Source of the DNA: Desulfosarcina widdelii
GTDB lineage: Bacteria > Desulfobacterota > Desulfobacteria > Desulfobacterales > Desulfosarcinaceae
Length of the DNA stretch: 64,000 bases
Reading direction: 5' to 3'
NCBI RefSeq assembly: GCF_009688965.1
Contig: NZ_AP021875.1
Location: forward strand, 2,604,001 to 2,668,000
Shown here: positions 46,088 through 56,942 of the stretch, piece by piece
How positions within the stretch are numbered: position 1 is the first letter of the stretch
Layout: each line of letters starts with the position of its first letter
Notes under the pieces: generated by a model
What the model saw: the letters and a program-made list of their open reading frames with translations, nothing else
The model's database searches: none
Told to the model about the DNA's origin: nothing
Position numbers and translations under genes: made by a program

Positions 46088-46738
46088 TTAGCGTTCTCTC
46101 CAGCCGTGTTCACCGATGAGCTTGACGAATCGGCACCCGCCCAGGTTGGACTGATGAACCCCCTGTTCGTCTCGGACCAGTTTGATCAGGTCCTGGGTGT
46201 GGCGGTCGCCCACAGGAATCACCAACCGCCCGCCCATGGCCAGTTGGTTGACCAGCACCGCTGGAATCTCGGGGGCCCCGGCGGTTACGATGATGGCATC
46301 GTAGGGGCTGTGCTCCTTCCAACCGGTGGTGCCGTCCGAATAGCGGGTGACGATGTTGTGGTAGCGTAGCTGATCGAACAGCTTGCGGGTTCGCGTGTAC
46401 AAGGAGTGGATGCGCTCGACCGTATACACGCGGTAGGCGATCTGGGCCAACACGGCCGCCTGGTACCCGGAGCCGGTGCCGATTTCCAGAACGCGGTCGT
46501 CGGGGTTAAGTTGCAGGGCCTGGGTCATTTCGGCCACGATATACGGCTGGGAGATGGTCTGCTGTTCGCCGATGGGCAGGGGGAAGTCGCCATAGGCCTG
46601 ATCCATCATGGCTTCGCTGACGAACAGGTGGCGGGGCACGGTACGCATGGCCGATATCACGCGGGGATCGCTGATCCCACGGGCGATGATCTGCTTGGTG
46701 ACCATTTCATTTCTCAGGCGCTGATATTTCACCGGCAT
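46088..46738 (-). CDS. pcm: Protein-L-isoaspartate O-methyltransferase, cytoplasmic
   Basis: This 216-residue PIMT has no signal peptide and so acts in the cytoplasm, repairing isoaspartyl residues. RHLFVSEAM, the conserved [16 protein letters not shown] loop, and SAM motif [12 protein letters not shown] are present, followed by the [12 protein letters not shown] motif. It is the second paralogue in the window; the exported one is at 4706. GGGAG lies before its ATG, and it leads the pcm-yqaA-lysC-hydrolase run. Confidence 0.95.
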   Translation of the reverse strand: MPVKYQRLRNEMVTKQIIARGISDPRVISAMRTVPRHLFVSEAMMDQAYGDFPLPIGEQQTISQPYIVAEMTQALQLNPDDRVLEIGTGSGYQAAVLAQIAYRVYTVERIHSLYTRTRKLFDQLRYHNIVTRYSDGTTGWKEHSPYDAIIVTAGAPEIPAVLVNQLAMGGRLVIPVGDRHTQDLIKLVRDEQGVHQSNLGGCRFVKLIGEHGWRER

Positions 46739-46759
46739 TTTTCTCCCAGCACATGTCTA

Positions 46760-46810
46760 CCAATTTCAGGGGGTTCGGTCAAGAAGCCTGAGGGCCGAAT
46801 TGCAAATTGG
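46760..46810. other. Nested hairpin upstream of cytoplasmic pcm
   Basis: CCAATTT (46760-46766) pairs with AAATTGG (46804-46810), and inside it TTCGG (46774-46778) pairs with CCGAA (46795-46799). It lies in the minus-strand leader of pcm. Function is unknown; a leader structure or chance fold are both possible. Confidence 0.3.
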
Positions 46811-46903
46811 GGAGTTTAAGGAATGGGTGGGCAGAAAACCGAAAACGTTGAATCCGAAACGCCGTTTTCCACGCCGGAACCGCAAGCCTGCTTTCGCCCT
46901 ACG

Positions 46904-46927
46904 AAAAAACGCCCCCGCAAAGGGGCG
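46904..46927 (-). terminator. Rho-independent terminator after 5-formyl-THF cyclo-ligase
   Basis: On the minus strand CGCCCC and GGGGCG form a stem around TTTGCG, followed by TTTTTT. It starts 29 bases after the ligase stop and ends the transcript before pcm. Confidence 0.88.
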
Positions 46928-46955
46928 CTAACGGAAAGGTTTTGCGGCCGGCCAC

Positions 46956-47555
46956 TTAAATTTTATAGATCACCCGTTTTTCGGTGATGATAATATCCAC
47001 ATGCTTGTCATGGGATTCCATGGGCACCTGTGGGACCAGTTGGCCTTCGAACACCAGTCCCACCTTGCGGGTGGTCATTGGCAGGTCGGGAATAATCCGA
47101 TCGTAATACCCGTCTCCGGAGCCGATGCGCCCGCCTTTTTCGTCCATGGCAATCCCCGGAACGATGGCAATGTCGATGCAATCCAGCGGCACCGTTTTGC
47201 ACTTGGCCGGATTCGGCTCAAGAATCCCGCGCGGTCCCATGGTCAGGTCCTTGTCCGGATTGTCCACCTTCATCAGTTTCATGGTGGACCGGGCCGGGTC
47301 GAACGCGGGCAGCACTACAATCTTGCTATATTCGAAGGCCCTTTTGACGATGTTCTGCGTGCCGACTTCGTTTTCGGCATTCACGTACAGCATGACGATC
47401 TTGGATTCGAGGAAGTTGGCGAATTCGAAAAGTCGGTTTTCGATAATCGTTGTGTTGGCCGCCAGCACCTCATCGTCAAGCGCGTCGAAAAATGCTGCAA
47501 TTTCGTTTCTGATCTCCTGCTTCTTCTCCCGGACTTCATCCATCAATGTCACCAT
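46956..47555 (-). CDS. 5-formyltetrahydrofolate cyclo-ligase
   Basis: The 199-residue enzyme converts 5-formyltetrahydrofolate to 5,10-methenyl-tetrahydrofolate with ATP, feeding one-carbon metabolism. It begins MDEVREKKQEIRNEIA after a short leader and has the GRIGSGDGYYDRII motif for ATP/substrate binding, with IVPGIAMDEKGGR just before it; both are diagnostic. AGGAAA precedes ATG 47555. The gene is followed by its own terminator. I looked for an adjacent 6S RNA, a frequent neighbour, and saw none. Confidence 0.95.
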   Translation of the reverse strand: MVTLMDEVREKKQEIRNEIAAFFDALDDEVLAANTTIIENRLFEFANFLESKIVMLYVNAENEVGTQNIVKRAFEYSKIVVLPAFDPARSTMKLMKVDNPDKDLTMGPRGILEPNPAKCKTVPLDCIDIAIVPGIAMDEKGGRIGSGDGYYDRIIPDLPMTTRKVGLVFEGQLVPQVPMESHDKHVDIIITEKRVIYKI

Positions 47556-47727
47556 TTTCCTGTTTGTTTACTTCCAGCTTACCCGCCGCCGAAGGAATTG
47601 CACCCGGCACCACCATCGGATCGAAGGGCCGTCCGGCAGGCGACTAAAAAATAACGATCAGGGTTCGCCAACACGATGAAACAACCGCCGAACGAAAGGG
47701 CCGTTACGGTTCAACCAGCAATCATTA

Positions 47728-47756
47728 TTGACTAATTATACCACTTGGGATAAAGT
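47728..47756 (+). promoter_or_regulatory. Sigma-70-type promoter for serS-thrC
   Basis: TTGACT, an exact 17-base spacer, and TAAAGT are good -35/-10 boxes in the 334-base gap 47556-47889, 134 bases before serS. The leader would be ~127 bases. No riboswitch fold is evident. Confidence 0.6.
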
Positions 47757-47889
47757 TTCGACTGGTTTTGCCTCGGTGTTCGCCTCTCATCGATGGCGCC
47801 GTTCACCACCCCGGAAAACGAACTGAAACCACCGCTTTCAATCCGATGGTTGGCCCCGTTTAAAACGATTTTGAAATATAAGGACAATT

Positions 47890-49164
47890 ATGCTGGAAAT
47901 CAAGCTCGTCAGAGAAAATTTGGAACTGGTCAAAACCGCAATGCAAAACCGCGGTACCGACTTTGACTTCGAGGCGTTTCAGTCCCACGACGAACGCCGC
48001 AAACGCATCCTGTTCGAACTCGAGGAACTCCGCCGCCAGCGCAACAGCGTCTCCGACCGGATCGCCGAAATGAAACGCAATGGGGAAAACGCCGATGCCA
48101 TCATCGAAAAAATGCGCACGGTTTCCACCTCCATCAAAGGCCTCGAAAAAGGAGTCGCCGAGAGCGAAGCGGCCCTTGACGAAATGATCATGGCCCTGCC
48201 CAACATCCCCCACGAAAGCGTGCCGGTGGGCAGGGACGAAAACGACAACCCGGTGGTAAAGACAGTGGGAGAGCCCACGACGTTCACCTACGAGCCTTTG
48301 CCCCATTGGACCATCGGAGAAAACCTGGGCATTCTGGATTTCACCCGCGCCGCCAAAATCGCCGGCGCCCGTTTTCCGCTTTACCTGGGCAAGGGCGCCC
48401 GTCTGGAACGCGCCCTGATCAATTTCATGCTGGATCTGCATACCGGTGAGCACGGCTACAAAGAGGTTCTGCCGCCGTTTATCGTCAACCGCAAGACCAT
48501 GACCGGCACTGGCCAATTGCCGAAGTTTGAAGAGGATCTGTTCAAGTTGGAAAACCTGGACTATTTTCTCATCCCAACAGCTGAAGTCCCGGTAACCAAT
48601 ATCCACCAGGAGGAGGTCCTGGACGCTTCCCTGCTGCCGGTGTACTACACCGCCTACACCCCCTGCTTTCGCTCCGAAGCCGGCTCCTATGGCAAGGACA
48701 CCCGCGGGCTGATCCGCCAGCACCAGTTCAACAAGGTGGAACTGGTCAAGTTTACCCGGCCGGAGACATCCTACGACGAACTGGAAACCCTTCTGGACAA
48801 CGCCGAAACGGTTCTGCGCCGCCTGGAATTGCCCTACCGGGTCATCGACCTGTGCACTGGGGACATCGGATTTTCGTCGGCCAAAACCTATGACATCGAA
48901 GTCTGGATGCCTTCCCAGGGCGTTTACCGGGAAATTTCGTCGTGCAGCAATTTCGAGGATTTCCAGGCCCGACGGGCCAACATCCGCTTCAAAGAAAAAG
49001 GGAAAAAGGGCACCCGTCTGGTGCATACCCTCAACGGCAGCGGTCTGGCCGTCGGCCGAACCCTGGCGGCCCTGCTGGAGAACTGTCAACAGGAGGACGG
49101 CAGCGTCGTCATCCCGGAAGCGCTCAGGCCGTACATGGGCGGAATGGAATTCCTTGCATCGTGA
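47890..49164 (+). CDS. serS: Seryl-tRNA synthetase
   Basis: The 424-residue enzyme charges tRNA-Ser. The N-terminal long coiled coil ([18 protein letters not shown] onward) is the tRNA-binding arm. Class II motifs are visible: motif 2 [19 protein letters not shown] and motif 3 [16 protein letters not shown], with the serine-specific TAEVPVTN between. AAGGAC lies before ATG 47890. The stop overlaps the next gene's start by four bases (GTGA), so serS and thrC are translationally coupled. Confidence 0.98.
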   Translation: MLEIKLVRENLELVKTAMQNRGTDFDFEAFQSHDERRKRILFELEELRRQRNSVSDRIAEMKRNGENADAIIEKMRTVSTSIKGLEKGVAESEAALDEMIMALPNIPHESVPVGRDENDNPVVKTVGEPTTFTYEPLPHWTIGENLGILDFTRAAKIAGARFPLYLGKGARLERALINFMLDLHTGEHGYKEVLPPFIVNRKTMTGTGQLPKFEEDLFKLENLDYFLIPTAEVPVTNIHQEEVLDASLLPVYYTAYTPCFRSEAGSYGKDTRGLIRQHQFNKVELVKFTRPETSYDELETLLDNAETVLRRLELPYRVIDLCTGDIGFSSAKTYDIEVWMPSQGVYREISSCSNFEDFQARRANIRFKEKGKKGTRLVHTLNGSGLAVGRTLAALLENCQQEDGSVVIPEALRPYMGGMEFLAS

Positions 49165-50666
49165 AACTCGACCAGTTTCCTGAAGCGATCCGGCCGCGCC
49201 TGATCCCGAAGCCGGACGGCGAGATGATCTATCGCTGCCTGGGCTGCCGGAAGGAACACGGCATCGAAACCCTGCTTTATACCTGCCCGGACTGCGGCAG
49301 CGTCCTGCTCCTGCATGATCGCCGGTTCGAACGTCTCAAAGCCATTGACGGCGGGACGTGGCGAAAAATCCTCGACTACCGGCGCATGCTCAAAGACCCG
49401 GCCGTAAAGGGCATCTATCGCTACCACGAGTTTATCGGCCCCGTGATTCCTCTTTCATCTGTGGTGTATCTGGGGGAAGGCCACACGCCCGTGGTGGAGG
49501 CCAATGCGCACCTGCAGGCAAAGGCGGGCATCCGCTTCTTCTACAAAAACGACGGCCAGAACCCCAGCGCCTCTTTCAAGGACCGGGGGATGGCCAGTGC
49601 CCTGAGCTACATCAATTTTCTCATCCAGGAAGGGCATGTGGACGAGGTCCTCTCCATCTGTGCGTCCACGGGCGACACCAGCGCCGCCGCCGCCCTGTAT
49701 GCCGCCTATCTCAAGCCCAAAATCAAGTCGGCTGTCCTGCTGCCCCACAAGAAGGTGACCCCGCAGCAGCTTTCGCAGCCTCTTGGCAGCGGCGCGGATG
49801 TCTTCGAGATCCCCGGTGTGTTCGACGACTGCATGAAGGTTGTCGAAGCCCTTTCCGAGCGGTACAACGTCGCTCTTCTCAATTCTAAAAACGCTTGGCG
49901 CATCCTGGGCCAGGAGTCCTACTCCTATGAGATCGCACAGGATTTCGATTACGCCATGGCGGACAAGGTGGTCGTGGTGCCCATCGGCAACGCGGGGAAC
50001 ATCACCGCCGTGATGAGTGGATTTCTCAAATTCTTCGAAGCCGGCATCATCGACGCCCTGCCCAAGATCGTCGGCGTTCAATCCGTGCACGCCAACCCGG
50101 TCTATCGATACTATCGCCAGCCCGAAGACGGGCAGCGCAAGTTCGTGCCCATGACCGTCAAACCCAGCGTGGCCCAGGCCGCCATGATCGGTAACCCGGT
50201 TTCCATGCCCCGGGTGATTCACCTGGTGGAGCGCTACAATCGGGTTGCCGGCGACCTTCGGGTGTTCTTTGCCGAGGTGACCGAACAGGACATCATGGAC
50301 TGGCAGCTCACGGCCAACCGCAACGGGCACATCGCCTGCACCCATGGCGGCGAATCGCTGGCCGGTCTGATGAAGGCCATGCAAAACGGAGATGTCGATT
50401 CCAAAGAGACGGCCATCGTGGACTCCACCGCGCACGCCCTCAAATTTGCCGGCTTTCAGGACATGTATTTTCAGGACAGCTTCCCCGATGGGTATGCCGT
50501 CCGGCCGAACCCGGATCTGGTCAACCGGCCACGCTATGTCCGTCCGGAATCCATTGAAAAGTTCCCGGAGGCGGGCCGCCCGCTGGAAGGGGAAGCCTTC
50601 GACCGCTTCGTCGATGCGGTATCCGGGCAGATTGCCGAATCGCTGGATCTGAAGAAAAAGGTCTGA
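49161..50666 (+). CDS. thrC: Threonine synthase with N-terminal zinc ribbon
   Basis: The enzyme converts O-phosphohomoserine to threonine with pyridoxal phosphate. GTG 49161 overlaps the serS stop and gives 501 residues. The PLP lysine is in [11 protein letters not shown], a diagnostic motif, with [15 protein letters not shown] for phosphate binding and IPIGNAGN-like [13 protein letters not shown] further on. An N-terminal zinc-ribbon ([20 protein letters not shown]) precedes the catalytic domain. It makes an aspartate-family link with lysC at 44281. Confidence 0.96.
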   Translation: MKLDQFPEAIRPRLIPKPDGEMIYRCLGCRKEHGIETLLYTCPDCGSVLLLHDRRFERLKAIDGGTWRKILDYRRMLKDPAVKGIYRYHEFIGPVIPLSSVVYLGEGHTPVVEANAHLQAKAGIRFFYKNDGQNPSASFKDRGMASALSYINFLIQEGHVDEVLSICASTGDTSAAAALYAAYLKPKIKSAVLLPHKKVTPQQLSQPLGSGADVFEIPGVFDDCMKVVEALSERYNVALLNSKNAWRILGQESYSYEIAQDFDYAMADKVVVVPIGNAGNITAVMSGFLKFFEAGIIDALPKIVGVQSVHANPVYRYYRQPEDGQRKFVPMTVKPSVAQAAMIGNPVSMPRVIHLVERYNRVAGDLRVFFAEVTEQDIMDWQLTANRNGHIACTHGGESLAGLMKAMQNGDVDSKETAIVDSTAHALKFAGFQDMYFQDSFPDGYAVRPNPDLVNRPRYVRPESIEKFPEAGRPLEGEAFDRFVDAVSGQIAESLDLKKKV

Positions 50667-50690
50667 AACCCCAATTTCAGGACGAATACG

Positions 50691-52460
50691 ATGCGCGTTA
50701 TCAAACGGTTCCCGGGTGTGAGCGTTTTTTGGTGTCTGTTTTCGACATTGACGGCCTTACTCCTCCTTCCGGCCCCCGACAGCCATGGCGCCATGCTCTA
50801 CAAGGACTATGTCGTGCGCTACGACCGAGGATGGGACATCCTTTGCGATCCCTACCAGGTCCAGCGGGGGGACTGGGTGCTCAAGATTTTCCGGCAAAAA
50901 GGCGAAATCGCCCACGAAGACTTCCGGGAATTTCTGGGCATCTTCCAGCGCCTCAACCCCCACGTGAAGGACATCGACCGCATCCGTCCGGGCCAGGTGG
51001 TGGACATCCCCTTGAAAAAGCTGACCCAGGGCACCCTTCCGGGACAGTCCTCGGGCATGGTCACCATCCCCTTCGTAATGATCAACAACCCCAAGGAGAT
51101 GATCAAAAAGAACACCCGGACCTATACCGTTAAGCGGGGCGACACGGTTTCCAAGCTCATCGCCAACCGTTTCGGCGGGCGCTACGGCAACCTCACCTAC
51201 CGCCAGGGGATCGAGCTGTTCAAATCCGCCAACCCCCATATCCAGGATATCGACCGGATTTACGCCGGCCAGAAGATCTACATGCCGGATCCCTCCATCC
51301 GGCAGGAAAACTGGTACAGCGACCTGTTCGACAAGGACGGTAAGCTGGTCGAAAAAATGCCCGAAGCAGCAGCATCCGAAGCCGCTGCCCAGAGGCCGCC
51401 CATCGAACAGCCGGAGGACGCCGGACCTGCCGGCGAGGCGGCAGCGATGATCGGCGGACGTCTGTTGAACAAAGGGACCTATTTTCTCCCCATGAAGCAG
51501 GGCAGGGATTTTGAACTCGATCTTTCCCGCTACCCGATGATTGACATGGGCAACGGTTCCAAGGTGGTCCTGACCTCCCGGGACAAGGTCATGAATGTGG
51601 ATCTGCCACTGATCCAGTCCTATTGGAAAGATGTCAAAGTGGTCAAGGTGGCCGAAAACGCCTCGTCCCGGGAAATCATCGAAGCGGTTTTCGCCTCCCT
51701 TTCCGATGCGGCCTCGGCAAATCAGCTCTCTTTCGATGAAGGTGCCGCGACCATCCGGGTCAGCGCCAAATGGATTCGGACCGAGACCTCCGCCGACGGT
51801 CAGGTGCCCCGTCACACCTGCATTACGCCCATCGCGGACCCATCCCAGCGAACCCATGACGCTATCGTCCGCTACTTGAACCAGAATGACATTATCCTGA
51901 ACGAACTGGTCTCCGGCGCAAGCCAGACGGAGCCGCTAAGGTTTCCCGTCAACAATTCAGACAATACCGGATCCATCGACGGATCCAGCCAGAAAGCCCT
52001 GCTCGCTTCCTTTGCAGCGAGCATGGATTTTCGCTATTCGCCCAATACCGGCATCAGCTTTCCGTATGCCGGCATTCAGGTCCAGGCACTGTCCAATCTT
52101 CTCTCTTTTGGAAACGGAAGAGAAATCCTCGTTGATTTCGGCGACCTTTACGGCGATGCGGTGAATGCCATCCGAAAGACGGGTCTGGAAATTCTGCAGG
52201 TTTCGGTGGATGCCGGCGCGATTAAAATCATCCAGCAGGTAATGGACGCTGCGGGCATGGCCTATACCGCCGGACCTGTCTTTTACGGCGCCGAGCGGCC
52301 CGCCGAATTCAACACGACCATTACCATCAACGGCATCCTCATCCCCATGACCAACGGAGAAAACCGCCTGTTTACCGAGCGGCCGATTCCTCAACTGATC
52401 GAAATGTTCCTTCGGGACCGGGGCATCCATTTGTTCCGGATCCAAGGAATTGGTCAATAG
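50691..52460 (+). CDS. LysM-domain envelope protein
   Basis: The 589-residue protein opens with a signal peptide (FWCLFSTLTALLLLPAPDSHGA). Two LysM-like modules follow, at about residues 40-105 (YDRGWDILCDPYQVQRGDW then INPHVKD-like LNPHVKDIDRIRPGQ) and 140-205 (YTVKRGDTVSKLIANRF then ANPHIQDIDRIYAGQ). LysM modules bind peptidoglycan glycan strands. The C-terminal ~350 residues look beta-rich and are unassigned. AGGACGAATACG precedes ATG. It probably acts in the periplasm, on the cell wall. Confidence 0.82.
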   Translation: MRVIKRFPGVSVFWCLFSTLTALLLLPAPDSHGAMLYKDYVVRYDRGWDILCDPYQVQRGDWVLKIFRQKGEIAHEDFREFLGIFQRLNPHVKDIDRIRPGQVVDIPLKKLTQGTLPGQSSGMVTIPFVMINNPKEMIKKNTRTYTVKRGDTVSKLIANRFGGRYGNLTYRQGIELFKSANPHIQDIDRIYAGQKIYMPDPSIRQENWYSDLFDKDGKLVEKMPEAAASEAAAQRPPIEQPEDAGPAGEAAAMIGGRLLNKGTYFLPMKQGRDFELDLSRYPMIDMGNGSKVVLTSRDKVMNVDLPLIQSYWKDVKVVKVAENASSREIIEAVFASLSDAASANQLSFDEGAATIRVSAKWIRTETSADGQVPRHTCITPIADPSQRTHDAIVRYLNQNDIILNELVSGASQTEPLRFPVNNSDNTGSIDGSSQKALLASFAASMDFRYSPNTGISFPYAGIQVQALSNLLSFGNGREILVDFGDLYGDAVNAIRKTGLEILQVSVDAGAIKIIQQVMDAAGMAYTAGPVFYGAERPAEFNTTITINGILIPMTNGENRLFTERPIPQLIEMFLRDRGIHLFRIQGIGQ

Positions 52461-52511
52461 GATATTTTTGCGACTTTCGCTGATGCATGCAACCACAGAA
52501 AGGACCGGAAT

Positions 52512-53279
52512 ATGACATGCCGCCCAATGCGGGTCATCCTCTTGCTTTTATGTGTAACGGTTTTCAGTTCCTCCTGCGCAACGACAAGCACCATTTCTCC
52601 CCAGGATAAGAAAAAGGCTCGCGCTGCAAGAGATCTGGGAGAAGCTTACTTAAGAGAAAAGCAGTACACAGCCGCGCTGAAAGAGCTTTACAAGGCAGAG
52701 AAACTCAACCCCGAGGACCCAACCCTGCACAACGACCTTGGGTTGGTTTACATGGCCAAAGAGAAGTACAAACTGGCCGTTACGCATTTCGAAAAAGCAG
52801 TTAAGTTGAAACCTGACTACTCCCTGGCCAAAAACAACTTAGGAAGCGTCTATCTGGCCCTTAAAGAGTGGGACAAAGCCATTGCGGTACTCGAACCGGT
52901 GACCAAGGACATGCTTTACGCCACGCCGCACTATCCATTGTCCAATCTGGGATGGGCCTATTACAACAAGGGCGAATACGGCAAAGCCCGCCAGTATCTG
53001 GAAGAGGCCCTGGAACTGAAGCCGGATTTCGCTATCGCCAAGTTGAATCTGGGCCGAACCTATCTGGCTACCGGCAGATTGCACCTGGCGCTGAACCTGC
53101 TCGAAAAACTCGCCTCGGAAAGTCCGAATAATCCGGTCGTATTGCTGGAATTGGGCAAAACCTATCGCCTTTTGGGTGATTACAAAAACGCCAGGCTGGC
53201 GTTGAGAGGGGCCATCCAATTTACCGAAGATTCGAATCTGGCCCTTGAGGCGTCCGAGGAATTGAGGAAACTGTATTGA
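52512..53279 (+). CDS. TPR lipoprotein (PilW/PilF-like)
   Basis: The 255-residue protein has a signal peptide with a lipobox-like end (CVTVFSSSCATTS) and about six TPR repeats, such as EAYLREKQYTAALKELYKAEK, LVYMAKEKYKLAVTHFEKA, and WAYYNKGEYGKARQYLEEA. Outer-membrane TPR lipoproteins of this kind support type IV pilus secretin assembly (PilW/PilF), but no pilus genes lie nearby. The next gene starts within its stop codon, so the two are coupled. Confidence 0.85.
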   Translation: MTCRPMRVILLLLCVTVFSSSCATTSTISPQDKKKARAARDLGEAYLREKQYTAALKELYKAEKLNPEDPTLHNDLGLVYMAKEKYKLAVTHFEKAVKLKPDYSLAKNNLGSVYLALKEWDKAIAVLEPVTKDMLYATPHYPLSNLGWAYYNKGEYGKARQYLEEALELKPDFAIAKLNLGRTYLATGRLHLALNLLEKLASESPNNPVVLLELGKTYRLLGDYKNARLALRGAIQFTEDSNLALEASEELRKLY

Positions 53280-54856
53280 AACCCGACGATCTTAAAAAAA
53301 AACTGGCCGACTGCTCCCGCCTGTTGAAGGCGTCGCATACCGGCCTTATTTCGCTGGACAAGGCTGGTCTCATCGAAGGCATCAACGTGCAGGCCGTAAA
53401 GATGCTGGGCGCCGACCGGTCCTTATTATTGAAAAAACCCATCAGCCTGTTCATTGCCCCGGAAGACCAGTCCGTTTTTTACATCAACCGCAGCCGAATC
53501 TTTTCCGGTGAATTGCAGACGCCTTTTGAAATCAAATTGAAAAAGAAAGACGGCACCCTGTGGTTCGCACGGGTCAACGCCCAGCCGTTGGAGACGCCCA
53601 ACCAGCGCCTACCCGGAATGCTCCTGGCCGTGGAGGATATCAGCCCTTACCGGCAGGCGGTGGAGTCGCTTCAATTCAAGGAAGATTTCATCAACCTGCT
53701 TTTTTCCATCATCGACGATCTGGCCGTATGGTCCACCGCCGATATCGATGAAATCATTTTTTACTGCCTGGAAAAGGTCGGGCTGCTGTCCAAGGCGGAT
53801 CGCGTCTATGTCTGCCTGTTCCATAATCGCGGCACGCGCCTTACCGTTACTCACGAATGGACGTCCGAAGGCATCGATTCACCGTCCGCCAGCTTGCAGG
53901 ATGCGGACCTGGCAACGTTCTCCGCACTTCTGGAGCCGACGAAAAATGGCAACGTTATCGCTGTCGAAGACCTGGCCGAACTGGCTCCTGACGTTCGCGC
54001 CGCGCACCAAACGTTTCATGCCGCCGGCATCAAGTCGCTGATCGTCACACCCCTGTTTTACGGCCACCGTCTGCTGGGTGTCATCGGCTGCGACGCCGTT
54101 CGGCAGACCGTCGCCTGGCCGCGGGAAACCTGCAGTTTGATCAAATGCGTCGGTGGAGCCATCGTCAATGCACTGCTCCGGCGTCGGCTCGAAGAAACCC
54201 CGGCCAAAACACGAGAGCCCCTTTTCCGGTTCATCGCCCCGACTGCTGCAACCGCAGGCGAAGACCTGTTCGAATACGAAGGCCCCATCGAGGTCATTGA
54301 CAGTGCACCATTGCCGACTGCCAGAAAAGAGGCGGCCTGGCATATCGAAGCAGGCGAACCGGACGCCCCGGCGGATCTGGGTACGGCCCTGCTGAAAGAC
54401 GGCAAAACGGCCAACGTCGCCTGCAGGAACTGCAACCGTCAAAAGCTGATCGATATTTCGGAGATTCGAACACTGGGCACCCGGATCAAGGTAACCTGCG
54501 TTTGTGGCAATGAGATGTTCTTCAAGGTTGAGCTTCGCCGTGAACATCGCAAAACAGTCAACCTGGAAGGGGTATTCATTCGCGGTCCGGGTGACCGCAT
54601 CGCCATGAAATCCGACGATTGGGGCGGGATTCAGATCAACAACCTCTCCCGCAACGGGATCGGATTCAAATTTCTCGACAATCAAGACATCCGGGTCAAA
54701 GACCGCTTCCGGGTGAAGTTCGCTCTGGACAACACAGCCCGATCAGTGATCCAGAAAGAAGTAGTGGTGCGTTCGGTGAACGATGGGATCATCGGCTGCC
54801 AGTTTACCAGCACGGACGCCTGCGATGTGACCCTCGGTTTTTACATGCTGACCTGA
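53276..54856 (+). CDS. PAS-GAF-PilZ signalling protein
   Basis: This 526-residue soluble protein starts at TTG 53276, overlapping the TPR stop by four bases. A PAS domain (LLKASHTGLISLDKAGLIEG) is followed by a GAF-like region (VWSTADIDEIIFYCLEKVGLL, then VTPLFYGHRLLGVIGCDAV). A zinc-ribbon-like pair (CRNCNR, CVCGNE) lies between these and a C-terminal PilZ domain. PilZ residues RREHRKTVN and NLSRNGIGF match its RxxxR and NxSxxG c-di-GMP-binding motifs. It likely links a cue and c-di-GMP to an envelope target, possibly through the LysM/TPR partners upstream. Confidence 0.82.
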   Translation: MKPDDLKKKLADCSRLLKASHTGLISLDKAGLIEGINVQAVKMLGADRSLLLKKPISLFIAPEDQSVFYINRSRIFSGELQTPFEIKLKKKDGTLWFARVNAQPLETPNQRLPGMLLAVEDISPYRQAVESLQFKEDFINLLFSIIDDLAVWSTADIDEIIFYCLEKVGLLSKADRVYVCLFHNRGTRLTVTHEWTSEGIDSPSASLQDADLATFSALLEPTKNGNVIAVEDLAELAPDVRAAHQTFHAAGIKSLIVTPLFYGHRLLGVIGCDAVRQTVAWPRETCSLIKCVGGAIVNALLRRRLEETPAKTREPLFRFIAPTAATAGEDLFEYEGPIEVIDSAPLPTARKEAAWHIEAGEPDAPADLGTALLKDGKTANVACRNCNRQKLIDISEIRTLGTRIKVTCVCGNEMFFKVELRREHRKTVNLEGVFIRGPGDRIAMKSDDWGGIQINNLSRNGIGFKFLDNQDIRVKDRFRVKFALDNTARSVIQKEVVVRSVNDGIIGCQFTSTDACDVTLGFYMLT

Positions 54857-55243
54857 GCCGGCCGCAGGCTCCTCTCCCACCTGTTGCGATCTTCAAAATT
54901 TTCAGAGTTCTGTTTTTTTTTCACCAAAAAACCGGAAAAATCCGCTTTTCTTCCAATGGCTCGTCATCCACTGCCAATAATGCCGGCAGCCGTCAATGGA
55001 ATTTGCCCACTGGCCGTCTTGTTTCGGTGCCTTTCTTGTGACCATGGCCTGGGTTGTCCATCGTCATCAACCCCGACCCGTAAACCGAGGAACCGGCCGG
55101 GTTTCAACAATAAATACTCATGTTTTTACTAATCCTGCCGACAACTCATCTTATACGGGGATTGCTGAATACGGATAGCTGTCACGGTTTTTAAATTTCG
55201 AATGGAATCCCGATTCAGTCCAAAACGACAGGAGGCGATATTC
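54857..55243. other. Intergenic region before second chemoreceptor
   Basis: These 387 bases contain no gene I can support. A run of ten T at about 54912 may mark the end of the upstream transcript. GCCGACAA near 55136 matches a sigma-28 -10 box, but no -35 is at the right spacing. I looked for a c-di-GMP riboswitch because of the PilZ neighbour and saw none. Confidence 0.4.
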
Positions 55244-56923
55244 ATGAATTTAATCAACAACTTGAAAATCAGAACGAAGCTGCTGGTGGCATTCAGCATC
55301 ATGGTGGTATTCATCGGGGTGATCGGCATCACAGGCTACAGCAGTGTGAAAGGCATTCAGACCGAGCTGGAAAACATCTTCTCTGTTCAGATGCCCAGCA
55401 TTGACTATTTGATCGAGGCCGACCGCGACTTGCAGCAACTGCTGGTGGCCGAGCGCTCCATGATGTTCACCGATCCCGATTCGGAGCTTTTCCGCCAGTT
55501 CGTTGAAGAATATGAAACCAATTTCAAGCAATCCGCTTCTCGCTGGGACAAGTACAAGGCCCTGGCCAGCACCGCGGCGGAAAAAGAGCTGTTCAGTGTT
55601 TATGACCAGGCCCGGATGGCGTGGCAAAAAAGCTCAAAGGAAGTCGTCGAACTGGCCAGGCAAGGAAGCACTCAGCGGGCCATCGCCCTGACCCTGGGCG
55701 ATGCCAAAACGCACTTCGAACAGATGCGCGACCAGTTGGACAAGCTGACCGAAATCAACCTCGAATTGGCCAAAAAATCCCGCGAGAAGGCCCATGCCAC
55801 CTACAAAGCGACCCTTGCCACGCTGCTGACGACCGTCCTGCTCGGGGTTGCAGTGGGCGTTGTGCTGGCCTGGTTCATCTCCCGTCTGATCACCCGGCCG
55901 GTCAACGCCATGGTTGACGGTCTCAAGGACATCGCCCAAGGCGAAGGCGACCTGACCAAACGCCTGGTGGAAGGCGCCAAGGACGAGCTGGGCGATCTGG
56001 CCACCTGGTTCAATACCTTCATGGACAAACTTCAGGACCTCATCAAGCAGATTGCCGGCGGGGTCGAGACCCTTTCCTCCTCCTCCACCGAGCTGTCGGC
56101 CATTTCCGAACAGATGACCCAGGGCATCCAGAACGTCACCGACAAAGCCAATACCGTCTCGTCCGCGGCCGAGGAAATGAACGCCAACATGAACAACGTG
56201 GCCGCCGCCATGGAGCAGTCCGCCACCAACACCAACATGGTAGCCACCGCCGCCGAGGAGATGTCCTCCACCATCGGAGAAATCGCGCGGAATTCCGAAA
56301 AGGCCCGCGGTATTTCCGACGAAGCGGCCAGCAAGGCCACCACCGCCTCCACCAATATGGATGAGTTGGGCAACGCGGCCAACTCCATCGGCAAAGTGGT
56401 GGAGACCATCACCGAAATCTCCGAACAGGTAAACCTGCTGGCTCTGAACGCCACCATCGAGGCGGCCCGTGCCGGCGAGGCCGGCAAGGGCTTTGCCGTG
56501 GTGGCCAACGAGATCAAGGAACTGGCCAAGCAGACCGCCGAGGCCACCGGGGACATCAAGCAGAAGATCGAGGGGATTCAGGGTACAACAACTACCACCG
56601 TAGACCAGATTACCGAGATTACCGAGGTAATCAACGACGTCAACGAGGTGGTGACGAACATCGCCACTTCCGTAGAAGAACAATCGGCGGCCACCAAGGA
56701 AATCGCCAACAACGTGGCCCAGGCTTCCACCGGTATTCAGGAGGTCAACGAAAACGTCAATCAGAGTTCTGCCGTCTCTGCTGAAATCTCCCAGGACATT
56801 GCCGGCGTGAGCACCTCCATGGACGAGATGTCCAACAGCAGCGGCCAGGTCAATCTCAGCGCCCAGGAATTATCCCAATTGTCCGAAAGCCTTAAGCAGA
56901 TGGTGGAGCAGTTCAAAGTGTAA
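55244..56923 (+). CDS. Methyl-accepting chemotaxis protein with four-helix-bundle sensor
   Basis: The 559-residue receptor starts at ATG 55244 after AGGAGGCG. Two transmembrane helices ([20 protein letters not shown] and [18 protein letters not shown]) bracket a helical periplasmic domain of the 4HB_MCP type (VSSVK-like [14 protein letters not shown], then long helices). HAMP and the same signalling tip as the receptor at 38597 follow. The C-terminus again lacks a CheR-binding pentapeptide. DNA 40121-40225 and 56444-56548 differ at one base in 105. Confidence 0.96.
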   Translation: MNLINNLKIRTKLLVAFSIMVVFIGVIGITGYSSVKGIQTELENIFSVQMPSIDYLIEADRDLQQLLVAERSMMFTDPDSELFRQFVEEYETNFKQSASRWDKYKALASTAAEKELFSVYDQARMAWQKSSKEVVELARQGSTQRAIALTLGDAKTHFEQMRDQLDKLTEINLELAKKSREKAHATYKATLATLLTTVLLGVAVGVVLAWFISRLITRPVNAMVDGLKDIAQGEGDLTKRLVEGAKDELGDLATWFNTFMDKLQDLIKQIAGGVETLSSSSTELSAISEQMTQGIQNVTDKANTVSSAAEEMNANMNNVAAAMEQSATNTNMVATAAEEMSSTIGEIARNSEKARGISDEAASKATTASTNMDELGNAANSIGKVVETITEISEQVNLLALNATIEAARAGEAGKGFAVVANEIKELAKQTAEATGDIKQKIEGIQGTTTTTVDQITEITEVINDVNEVVTNIATSVEEQSAATKEIANNVAQASTGIQEVNENVNQSSAVSAEISQDIAGVSTSMDEMSNSSGQVNLSAQELSQLSESLKQMVEQFKV

Positions 56924-56942
56924 CTCTTAAACCAAGTCACCA

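Noticed and set aside
46739..46955. 6S RNA near the 5-formyl-THF cyclo-ligase gene
   Set aside because: The expected long bulged hairpin with matching ends is not present; only a short nested hairpin is seen.
55100..55243. Sigma-28 promoter for the second chemoreceptor
   Set aside because: GCCGACAA near 55136 looks like a -10 box, but TAAA is ~22 bases away, not 15.
54857..55243. c-di-GMP (GEMM) riboswitch near the PilZ gene
   Set aside because: I searched by eye for the conserved GEMM core and found none.
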